This document shows positions 1-5,373 of a stretch of DNA of 6,903 nucleotides, piece after piece (the first letter of the stretch is position 1; each line of letters begins with the position of its first letter). The stretch lies in assembly GCA_028714055.1 (NCBI GenBank), contig JAQTNB010000061.1, positions 1 to 6,903 of the forward strand. Reading direction: 5' to 3'. The stretch is from Candidatus Omnitrophota bacterium (lineage in GTDB: Bacteria; Omnitrophota; Gorgyraeia; Gygaellales; Profunditerraquicolaceae). Made by a program: the position numbers and the translations under genes. The notes under the pieces are model-generated. The model saw only the letters and a list, made by a program, of their open reading frames with translations. It did not search any database and had not been told where the DNA came from.

Positions 1-328
1 CTCCGATCACCCCTCCGCCGAAGGCAACGACAAAAACGTTCTTTTTCCCGGCGAAGCGCGCCAGGTCAATGAGTATTTTGGAGGCGGTCTCAATGGACTT
101 GCTCTTTTCTCCTTCGGGGACCAGCTTGAAATACGCCCGGATACCGGCGCCCGAGAGAGACGCGGCAAGGGCCTTGCCGTGCAGCTTACGGATGCGGGGG
201 TTGGTGATGATATAGGCGTGTTCCCCCAGGCGCAGCGACCGGGCGTATGGGCCTGTGCGCGAAAGCAGGCCCGCGCCCGTTAAAATCTTATAAGACCTTT
301 TGCCGAGGTTCACGGTTATGGTATTCAT
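1..328 (-). CDS. aroB: 3-dehydroquinate synthase, N-terminal part (cut by window edge)
   Basis: AroB converts DAHP to 3-dehydroquinate, the second step of the shikimate pathway to aromatic amino acids, in the cytoplasm and using NAD+ and a divalent metal. The first 109 residues are visible out of a usual 340-380. They show the N-terminal NAD-binding half: a leading beta strand (MNTITVNLG), a strand ending ITN near residues 39-43, the PEGEKSKSIET segment at 71-81 matching the family's conserved PxGExxKS motif, and the glycine-rich GGGVIG at 104-109 exactly at the edge (family form GGGVxGD). The ATG at 328-326 lies 4 bases after the M50 gene's stop. No strong Shine-Dalgarno is seen, so translation is probably coupled to the upstream gene. 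The metal-binding residues lie outside the window. Glycerol-1-phosphate dehydrogenase relatives share this fold, but the PEGEKSKS motif favours AroB. Confidence 0.93.
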   Translation of the reverse strand, partial: MNTITVNLGKRSYKILTGAGLLSRTGPYARSLRLGEHAYIITNPRIRKLHGKALAASLSGAGIRAYFKLVPEGEKSKSIETASKILIDLARFAGKKNVFVVAFGGGVIG

Positions 329-332
329 CGGT

Positions 333-938
333 TCAAAGAAGCCGCAGTACGATCTTTACCAGGGGGATCATGATGATGTCCAGTATCCCCAGGCCGAAGA
401 GCAGCATGACGATAAGGAATCCGTACGGCTCGATTCTCGCGTAACGGGCGGCCGCCCGTTCAGGCAGCAGGCCGATGAGCACGCGTGAGCCGTCAAGAGG
501 AGGTATGGGGATGAGGTTAAAGACGCCCAGGATCACGTTGATGAAGATAAGGTTGGTGATGATGAAGTTGAGCGTCATCGGCATGGCGATGAGCTTTGAG
601 ATGCCGCTGAGGGCCGAGGCGAAAAGAAAGTTTGCCGCGGGGCCGCTTGCGCCGATCCAGACAATGTCGCGCTTAGGGTTGCGCAGGGCCGCGTAATTGA
701 TAGGCACGGGTTTTGCGGCGCCGAAGACAAATTGCCCTCCGGTTGCGATAAATAAGAAAAGCGGCAGGATCACGGTGCCGACGGGGTCTATGTGCGCCAG
801 GGGGTTAAGCGTCAGCCTGCCGGAGATCTTGGCGGTCATATCTCCCAGTTTATAGGCGACCCATCCGTGGGCGAACTCATGCACGGACATGGCGATGATC
901 AGGAACCCGAACGATACGAGCAGGCCTGCCAGGTTCAA
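333..938 (-). CDS. M50 family site-2-type membrane zinc metalloprotease
   Basis: This is a 201-residue polytopic membrane protein. The zinc-binding HExxH motif is HEFAH at residues 20-24 inside the first membrane segment. GPAANF at 99-104 matches the conserved GPxxN element. N141-LIPIPP-LDG at 141-150 is the second motif, with D149 as the third metal ligand. Length and motif order fit the short soluble-domain-free M50 proteins (YwhC-like S2P group), which lack the PDZ domain of RseP. Such proteases cut substrates within the membrane, but the substrate here is unknown. The start codon is TTG at 938-936. It overlaps the stop of the SH3b gene as TTGA and has a GGAGG 7 bases upstream, which supports this start; the next downstream ATG (M17) would remove much of the first helix. 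All catalytic residues are present. The position before aroB looks like operon packing rather than a metabolic link. Confidence 0.92.
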   Translation of the reverse strand: MNLAGLLVSFGFLIIAMSVHEFAHGWVAYKLGDMTAKISGRLTLNPLAHIDPVGTVILPLFLFIATGGQFVFGAAKPVPINYAALRNPKRDIVWIGASGPAANFLFASALSGISKLIAMPMTLNFIITNLIFINVILGVFNLIPIPPLDGSRVLIGLLPERAAARYARIEPYGFLIVMLLFGLGILDIIMIPLVKIVLRLL

Positions 939-1813
939 TCCAGCGCCTCCACCTTGGTGACGATGATGGAGGGGTATTCGAGGTTCTGGCCGTATTCCAC
1001 CGTGCCGGTAACGCGCGCGTTGCGGGAATTGAAGGTATTAAGCTCTGCCCTGTCGCCCTTAAGCAGGTAAAGGTCTTTTCCCCTGCCTGTGCGGATGATC
1101 AGCTTATGCGATGCGATGGTCTTGATCGTCTTCGGTTTTACCAGGCCTTCGACCGTGATCTCTTTGCCTTCTTCGGCCAAAACCGCCGGTGTTTCTTTCA
1201 GGGCCCCGCTATCGGCGCCTTTCGCTTTTATTTCTTCCGGGGCCTCTGATTTACGCACGAACTTGGCGTGCACCCAGGCAAAGCTGTTTGGCACAGGAGT
1301 GATACGGTACCATCCTTCCTTTTCTTCCAGGACCGTAAGCACCTCTCCTCTGTCGGCTTTGCCGAGGATTAGCGCCGACTCATTCGGACGGAGCCTTAAG
1401 TTTACGTTCTCTTTGCTTACCTGGTAGGTCTTTCCTTCAAGAGGCTCAAGCATGTCTTTGCGTATATAAAGCGGCGCGGGTTTGGGAAGCCGTATCTTAT
1501 ACCAGCCGTAACGTTCTGCCACGACTTCAAAAGGCTCATCCTTTTTAAGGGTGCAGACTATTTCGGAGGTCGTGGTGGCATCGGCCCTGACATTGATCCC
1601 CTCGGAAGTGACCTCTCCCCGGAACGGCTTAAAAGATTCGGCGCGCGCCTGCGGGCAGTATGCGGCAAGCATACAGCAGAGGATCAATCCCCCGACAGGA
1701 ATTACCTTGTTTAAACCCGTGGGAAGAATGCAATTGTGTCTTTCAAGAGGGGAGGAAGCCGCGGGCTTTAGCCCGCGGAGCTTCACTGTGCGTATGGAGT
1801 TTGTCTTACGCAT
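935..1813 (-). CDS. Secreted protein with two bacterial SH3 (SH3b) domains
   Basis: A 292-residue exported protein. The ATG at 1813-1811 overlaps the upstream stop (TAATG) and has GGAG 8 bases before it. The open frame extends upstream to 2008, but only as a shadow of the neighbouring basic-tail gene. The N-terminus has a basic segment (1-11), a repeat-encoded stretch (about 12-35), a hydrophobic core (about 37-52) and a signal peptidase I-like site ARA|ES after residue 58. The first SH3b domain spans about 64-126 (INVRADATTTSEIV, GWYKIRLP), the second about 128-188 (VNLRLRPNES, GWYRI, AWVHAKFV). After a charged linker, residues about 216-292 look beta-rich and OB-like (ITVEGLV, ARVTGTVEY), but I cannot name that domain. 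SH3b domains usually bind peptidoglycan or peptides, so an envelope role is inferred. It is followed by a coupled M50 protease gene. No enzymatic domain is visible. Confidence 0.85.
   Translation of the reverse strand: MRKTNSIRTVKLRGLKPAASSPLERHNCILPTGLNKVIPVGGLILCCMLAAYCPQARAESFKPFRGEVTSEGINVRADATTTSEIVCTLKKDEPFEVVAERYGWYKIRLPKPAPLYIRKDMLEPLEGKTYQVSKENVNLRLRPNESALILGKADRGEVLTVLEEKEGWYRITPVPNSFAWVHAKFVRKSEAPEEIKAKGADSGALKETPAVLAEEGKEITVEGLVKPKTIKTIASHKLIIRTGRGKDLYLLKGDRAELNTFNSRNARVTGTVEYGQNLEYPSIIVTKVEALD
946..950 (-). promoter_or_regulatory. Ribosome binding site for the TTG-started M50 gene
   Basis: On the minus strand GGAGG, inside a longer AAGGTGGAGG, lies 7 bases before the TTG at 938-936. 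It sits within the last codons of the SH3b gene. It decides in favour of the unusual TTG start and fits re-initiation at the TTGA overlap. Confidence 0.65.
1709..1784. repeat. REP-like palindromic element inside the SH3b gene's signal-peptide region
   Basis: A 20-bp near-perfect palindrome at 1759-1778 has 9-bp arms (CCGCGGGCT and AGCCCGCGG) around a 2-base centre. It can be extended by GAAG (1755-1758) pairing with CTTC (1781-1784) across a 2-base bulge. About 40 bp away, GTTTAAAC (1709-1716) is a second, short palindrome, flanked on one side only by CCCGTGGG as if half of a larger inverted repeat were lost. A GC-rich palindrome with central TTTA/TAAA resembles REP/BIME elements mobilised by IS200-like (RAYT) transposases in many genomes. 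That comparison is from memory of the pattern, not a match to a named element. On the coding strand the element is translated in frame (residues about 12-35) with no stop. Confidence 0.6.
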
Positions 1814-2109
1814 TATTTTTTCTCCGCGGCTTTTCCGGCCGGGGCCTTTCCTGCGGCGGCCTTTCCCGCTGCTGCGGGTGCCTTTGCCGGTGTTTCTGCC
1901 GCGCCGGCGGCAGCATCGGTCTTCTCGGCCGCGGCCTTTTCCTTCTTGATCTTGATCCTCAGTGTCTTCATTTTGGGGAGGCCGCAGACCGCGTCCCCTT
2001 CCTTCCACTGGTTTTTTTCCATCATGATGCGCAGTCGTTCGATGCGCTTCAGGACGGACTTGTCTTTTTCATCTTTTCCCGACGTCTTCAATGATGGGTG
2101 GATCGACAT
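1813..2109 (-). CDS. Small basic protein of the PVC-type family, with Ala/Lys-rich tail
   Basis: A 98-residue, strongly basic protein. The N-terminal part (about 1-57: MSIHPSLK, SVLKRIERL, QWKEGD, GLPKMKTLRIKIKK) resembles the small basic protein family I know from Verrucomicrobia, Chlamydiae, Planctomycetes and Omnitrophota genomes (I recall a TIGRFAMs model, TIGR04137, for it). The family function is not established; basic charge and small size suggest nucleic-acid or ribosome association, which is inference. Residues about 58-98 are a low-complexity tail of Ala, Lys, Gly and Pro with repeated AGKA units, like the disordered tails of histone H1-like proteins. There is no signal peptide or membrane segment. 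It has the best ribosome binding site of the window, AAGGAGG 8 bases before ATG, suggesting high expression. It starts 2 bases after the SPOR gene, and its stop overlaps the SH3b start by one base. Confidence 0.8.
   Translation of the reverse strand: MSIHPSLKTSGKDEKDKSVLKRIERLRIMMEKNQWKEGDAVCGLPKMKTLRIKIKKEKAAAEKTDAAAGAAETPAKAPAAAGKAAAGKAPAGKAAEKK
1822..1825 (-). promoter_or_regulatory. Ribosome binding site deciding the SH3b start
   Basis: GGAG on the minus strand lies 8 bases before the ATG at 1813-1811, within the last codons of the small basic protein gene. It supports a start at 1813 rather than the longer open frame to 2008 or a start nearer the hydrophobic core; the in-frame TTG at residue 43 has no properly spaced site. 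Confidence 0.6.
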
Positions 2110-2111
2110 TT

Positions 2112-2672
2112 TCAGAGCCTCCTTATGAAACAGTCACGGTAATGTTTTTTCAGTTCCGATAAAGCCTGTTGCGCGTTTTCCTTCGTTTGGTACCTTCCGA
2201 CGCAAAGCACCGTATATTTGCTGCCGGAGATAATGACGGTGTTGTGTCCTTTTTTCTTCAGCGCCTCCGCTTCTTTCCTGGCCATTGCCGGGGTGCTGAA
2301 GCTGGCGACCTGTATGGTGTAATTCCCTGTTTGCTTTGGCTGGCCCTGGGCCTGCGGTTTCGGGGCCGGAGCTTGCGCTGCCGCGGGCGCAAGGGGTGTT
2401 GGTTTTTGCCTTGCGGCTTCAGGCGGAGCCTCTGCCGGCAGGGGCGTTTGAACAGGTGTATTGTCCGCCAAACCTTTTCTTCTGCCTTTTTCAAAGCCGG
2501 CGGAAAAAGCAATGACCCCGGTCACCAATAACAGGATGGCGATCAAAACGCCCTTTTCATAGCGCCAGATCTGGTTGATAAAGCTGCGGGAAAGGCCGTT
2601 TGCTCCTGCCGGCGCTCCTCCCTGCGGGGGGCGGCTGAAGAGTTCGAGCTGCGATTGGTCCTGTTTTTCCAT
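2112..2672 (-). CDS. Membrane-anchored SPOR-domain protein
   Basis: A 186-residue protein with FtsN-like architecture. It has a short cytoplasmic N-terminus (1-40), one transmembrane helix (about 41-59, GVLIAILLLVTGVIAFSAG), a basic patch (61-66), a Pro/Ala/Gln-rich linker (about 70-114) and a C-terminal SPOR domain (about 116-186, from YTIQVASF through YTVLCVGRY to the end). SPOR domains bind septal peptidoglycan glycan strands stripped of stem peptides, so a role at the division site or in envelope maintenance is likely. It is too generic to call ftsN. Basic residues flank both sides of the helix, so a C-out topology rests on the family. The ATG at 2672-2670 is preceded by a run of six C and no clear Shine-Dalgarno; the 27-base gap upstream is the largest in the window and holds no convincing promoter or terminator. 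Confidence 0.88.
   Translation of the reverse strand: MEKQDQSQLELFSRPPQGGAPAGANGLSRSFINQIWRYEKGVLIAILLLVTGVIAFSAGFEKGRRKGLADNTPVQTPLPAEAPPEAARQKPTPLAPAAAQAPAPKPQAQGQPKQTGNYTIQVASFSTPAMARKEAEALKKKGHNTVIISGSKYTVLCVGRYQTKENAQQALSELKKHYRDCFIRRL
2118..2124 (-). promoter_or_regulatory. Strong Shine-Dalgarno of the small basic protein gene
   Basis: AAGGAGG on the minus strand, 8 bases before the ATG at 2109-2107, inside the final codons of the SPOR gene. It is the closest match to the consensus among the starts here and fits a highly translated small protein. Confidence 0.75.
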
Positions 2673-2699
2673 CGGGGGGTTTAGCGATTACTATAGCGC

Positions 2700-3767
2700 T
2701 TATTTCTCTGATTTCAAGTATTTTTTTGTCTTGATTTTTTTGACTACCTTCAGGAAGGATTCAACGACTTTCGGGTCGAACTGCGTGCCGCTTTTTTTCT
2801 TGATTTCCTTTATTGCGGAGGGTATGTCCATGCGTTCGCGGTACGGCCTGCCGTATACCATCGCTTCGAAGGCGTCGGCGACCGCCATGATGCGCGCGCC
2901 CTGGGGGATCTGCCCTTTCTTGAGGCGGGAGGGATAACCGGTGCCGTTGAATTTTTCGTGGTGGTGCATGATGATCTGGATGACGGGCTTAAGGCTCTGG
3001 ATGTGCCGCAGGATCTGGGCGCCTTTGAGGGGATGGCGTTTGATGATCCCGTATTCCTGAGGGGTGAGCTTGGTGGTCTTGGTGAGGATCTCCAGCGGGA
3101 TGTCTGCCTTGCCGGCGTCATGCAGGAGGCTGGCGTATTTGACGCTCTCTATCTGTTTTTCGTCCAGGTGCATCTGCATGGCGATCGCCGTTACCAGTTT
3201 GCTGAAATACGGCGAGTGCGTGAATTCCTGGGGGACGCGCATGTCGAAAAGCGTGACCAGGGATTTGATGCTTCCCAGGACCAATTTCTGCTGTTCTTCA
3301 TAGAGCTGGAGGTTGCGTATGCCGATCATCGCCTGCTCTGCCATGGTGGCGAGCATCTGCAGGTCCGCCTTATCGAAGGGCCGCCCGTTTTTTTCGCGTT
3401 TGACGATGATCACCCCCATGACGTCTTCGCAGATCAGCGGCATGGCCAGGAGGAAGTCCTGATGGATGGAAGCGCCGGCGTTGACGACTCGTTTTTCGAT
3501 GCCGTTTGAGATCTCGGTCCGTTTGTCAATGATGTACTTTTTTTTGGTGTTGGTGGTCATACAGCGGAAGACCACGTGGCGTTTGTTGTTGTCAAGCAGG
3601 GTGATCGTGCAGCAGTTTGCCGAGAATATCTGGCAGATAAGGCGGCTTAAGCGGCAGACCAGTTCCCGGGGCTCGAAGGTGGAATTTACAAGGCGGTAAA
3701 TGCTGTGCACCGAAGAGATCAGCAGGTTATACTTTTTCGTAGGGGTCAAATAGTTTTTTATACTCAT
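2700..3767 (-). CDS. GAF–HD-GYP protein, probable cyclic-di-GMP phosphodiesterase
   Basis: A 355-residue cytoplasmic protein. A GAF sensor domain spans about residues 14-157, a linking helix follows (about 150-170), and an HD-GYP domain fills about 170-340. HD-GYP residues are all visible: H184, the HD pair H216-D217 in LLHDAGK, H245 in KRHP, the histidine run 268-270 with E271, the signature GTGYP at 275-279 (N274 where many members have D), and D298 in VADAFEAM followed by GRPYR. HD-GYP proteins hydrolyse cyclic di-GMP with a di- or tri-iron centre; the complete ligand set suggests an active enzyme. All six cysteines (38, 45, 52, 53, 69, 113) are in the GAF domain. The ATG at 3767 gives a 41-base overlap with the upstream dGTPase gene and has no good Shine-Dalgarno; GTG at residue 20 is an alternative but would trim the GAF's first helix. 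Confidence 0.9.
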   Translation of the reverse strand: MSIKNYLTPTKKYNLLISSVHSIYRLVNSTFEPRELVCRLSRLICQIFSANCCTITLLDNNKRHVVFRCMTTNTKKKYIIDKRTEISNGIEKRVVNAGASIHQDFLLAMPLICEDVMGVIIVKREKNGRPFDKADLQMLATMAEQAMIGIRNLQLYEEQQKLVLGSIKSLVTLFDMRVPQEFTHSPYFSKLVTAIAMQMHLDEKQIESVKYASLLHDAGKADIPLEILTKTTKLTPQEYGIIKRHPLKGAQILRHIQSLKPVIQIIMHHHEKFNGTGYPSRLKKGQIPQGARIMAVADAFEAMVYGRPYRERMDIPSAIKEIKKKSGTQFDPKVVESFLKVVKKIKTKKYLKSEK

Positions 3768-4881
3768 CGAGTGCGTACCTGTCGGTCATGCCGGCGATGT
3801 AGTCGCAGATTGCGCGTTGTTTCCCATCGGCGGGTATCCGTTTTTGTATTTTGGGAGGAAGCTCCCGGGGGTTGGTGTTGTAGACCTCGAACATATCCCT
3901 GATGAAACGCTTGGCCTTGTCGCTCATGCGCACCACCCGGTAATGATTATACATCTTTTCTTTGAGAAAGTCACGCAAAGGTTCACGCAGCGACGCGATT
4001 TTATCGCTGAAGGCGACGGTCTTGGTTTTCATCTTTTTGACGTCCGCGTACGACCTGATCTTCAGGCGCGCGATGTTGGCGTGCGTCTGGGCGATGAGGT
4101 CGGTCACCTGCAGGTTGATCAGCGAGCGGATGATCAGGTATTTGCGTTTTTCGTCGTCCAGCTGCGCCGAGGCCCTGGGGAACCCCGCGCAGACGAGCTT
4201 CCAGATGGGGAGTCTTTGCAGGTCGCGTTCTTTGAAGAGCCCGCTGGTCAGGCCGTCGTCAAGGTCGTGGTTGTCGTAGGCGATCTCGTCGGCGATATCC
4301 ACCACCTGCGTTTCAAGCGTGGGCATTTGTTCCGGCGCCAGGTCTTCCTGGGCGGATGCCGTATCGTACGCGGAGGAGTGTTTGACGATCCCCTCGCGCA
4401 GTTCCCAGGTGAGGTTAAGGCCCGGAAAGTCCGGGTAGCGTTCTTCCAGCACATCGACCACGCGCAGGCTCTGCAGGTTATGGTTAAAGCCTCCGTAGGG
4501 GGTCATAAGTTCGTCGAGTATCTGCTCGCCGGCGTGGCCGAAGGGCGTGTGCCCCAGATCGTGCGCCAGGGCGATGGCCTCCGCCAGGTCGATGTTGAGC
4601 TTGAGGGCAAAGGCGATGGTGCGGGCGATCTGCGATACCTCAAGCGTATGGGTCAGGCGCGTGCGGTAATAATCCCCTTCGTGAAAGACAAACACCTGTG
4701 TTTTGTATTCCAGCCTCCTGAACGCCGCGGAATGTATGATGCGGTCACGGTCGCGCTGGTATGCCGAACGGTACGGGTGCTCTTTTTCCGCGTGGGCCCT
4801 TCCCCTGCTCAGGTAACTCTTCATGGCATACGGCGCGAAGATCGCGTCTTCGTATCGGCGGATGGAGGAATTTTTCTGCAT
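3727..4881 (-). CDS. dgt: dGTPase-like HD-domain dNTP triphosphohydrolase
   Basis: A 384-residue cytoplasmic protein of the dGTPase family. These enzymes cut dNTPs to deoxynucleosides plus triphosphate and control dNTP pools. Visible motifs are RRLEYKTQVF at 55-64, H78 in RLTHTLEVSQIAR, the HD pair H107-D108 in AHDLGHTPFGHAGE, FNHN at 132-135 and D198 in DIADEIAYDNHDLDD (195-209). Metal ligands H78, H107, D108 and D198 are all present. The length and the N-terminal RSAYQRDRDRIIHS segment fit the shorter dGTPase-like type 2 group found in many bacteria, rather than the ~500-residue E. coli Dgt. Substrate preference cannot be read from sequence. The start is supported by AAGGAAGG 7 bases before the ATG, 3 bases after the HIT gene's stop. 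Its 3' end overlaps the HD-GYP gene by 41 bases. Confidence 0.93.
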   Translation of the reverse strand: MQKNSSIRRYEDAIFAPYAMKSYLSRGRAHAEKEHPYRSAYQRDRDRIIHSAAFRRLEYKTQVFVFHEGDYYRTRLTHTLEVSQIARTIAFALKLNIDLAEAIALAHDLGHTPFGHAGEQILDELMTPYGGFNHNLQSLRVVDVLEERYPDFPGLNLTWELREGIVKHSSAYDTASAQEDLAPEQMPTLETQVVDIADEIAYDNHDLDDGLTSGLFKERDLQRLPIWKLVCAGFPRASAQLDDEKRKYLIIRSLINLQVTDLIAQTHANIARLKIRSYADVKKMKTKTVAFSDKIASLREPLRDFLKEKMYNHYRVVRMSDKAKRFIRDMFEVYNTNPRELPPKIQKRIPADGKQRAICDYIAGMTDRYALDEYKKLFDPYEKV

Positions 4882-4884
4882 AGG

Positions 4885-5373
4885 TCAGCCTTCCTTGAGA
4901 GCCTCGGCCTTGAGGAGCCGGTGCAGTTCCTGCAGCGACTGGGAGATGACCTTGGCGTTGAATATGACCGGCATGAAATTGGTATCCCCTTCCCAGCGCG
5001 GCACGATATGCACGTGCACGTGTTCGGTGATCCCCGCGCCCGCGGTGCGCGAGATATTGACGCCTATGTTGTAGCCGGCGGGCTTGATGGTTTTATCCAG
5101 CAGCGCCCTGGCGCGGTTGACCGTCTTGAATAAGTCAAGCAGTTCTTTGTCGTCAAGGAGCGCTATGTCTGCGACATGCCTGCGCGGAGAGACCAGCAGG
5201 TGCCCGTTGTTATACGGAAAAAGGTTGAGCATCACGCGGCTGTGCGCGGTGTCAAAGACCACGTAGTCTTTGTTACTCGCAGGTTTTCTGGCACAGAAGA
5301 TACAGGGTTGTTTTTTCTTATCTATCGTTTTCCTGATATAGCCTATGCGCCAGGGGGCCCAGAGTTTTTTCAT
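4885..5373 (-). CDS. HIT-family nucleotide hydrolase / Ap4A phosphorylase-like protein
   Basis: A 162-residue cytoplasmic protein. The HIT motif is HVHVHIV at residues 118-124, with H120 as the expected nucleophile that carries the nucleotidyl intermediate. The preceding AGAGITE (111-117) fits the usual glycine-rich approach. C24-x2-C27, H66 and H118 form the likely structural zinc site seen in several HIT proteins. The N-terminal LWAPWRIGYI (4-13) is characteristic of the branch that includes mycobacterial Ap4A phosphorylase Rv2613c, so cleavage of diadenosine polyphosphates is a plausible activity; adenylyl hydrolysis of other nucleotides is possible. The ATG overlaps the stop of the upstream phosphoesterase gene (ATGA), and no clear Shine-Dalgarno is present, so translation is probably coupled. 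Full length and intact. Confidence 0.92.
   Translation of the reverse strand: MKKLWAPWRIGYIRKTIDKKKQPCIFCARKPASNKDYVVFDTAHSRVMLNLFPYNNGHLLVSPRRHVADIALLDDKELLDLFKTVNRARALLDKTIKPAGYNIGVNISRTAGAGITEHVHVHIVPRWEGDTNFMPVIFNAKVISQSLQELHRLLKAEALKEG
4889..4896 (-). promoter_or_regulatory. Ribosome binding site of the dGTPase gene
   Basis: AAGGAAGG on the minus strand, 7 bases before the ATG at 4881-4879 and within the last codons of the HIT gene. It fixes the start of the dGTPase protein at MQKNSS. Confidence 0.65.

Noticed and set aside
1755..1784. The palindrome as a factor-independent terminator after the small basic protein gene
   Set aside because: It lies inside the next coding region and no U run follows on the coding strand.
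1816..1945. Short GC-rich repeats as a variable tandem repeat
   Set aside because: They follow from the AGKA-rich protein tail. The units are irregular at DNA level, so they are better described as low-complexity coding sequence.
1814..2008. A 65-codon upstream extension of the SH3b gene
   Set aside because: It is the off-frame reading of the small basic protein's Ala/Lys tail (Arg/Gly-rich nonsense). The ATG at 1813 has a ribosome binding site and a TAATG overlap.
2683..2700. AGCG...CGCT inverted repeat in the SPOR upstream gap as a terminator or operator
   Set aside because: The arms are only 4 bp with a 10-base loop and no T run follows, so it is expected by chance.
2958..3509. A 183-codon plus-strand open frame opposite the HD-GYP gene
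   Set aside because: The minus strand carries a full GAF and HD-GYP protein with all metal ligands. The plus-strand translation has no family features.
5011..5022. CACGTG tandem palindrome as a binding site
   Set aside because: It encodes the His-Val-His-Val-His catalytic motif of the HIT protein, which fully explains the repeated bases.
3817..5133. A 438-codon open frame on the plus strand
   Set aside because: It lies exactly opposite the dGTPase and HIT genes, whose protein motifs are unmistakable. Its own translation shows no recognisable domain; it is a shadow of GC-rich codon use.
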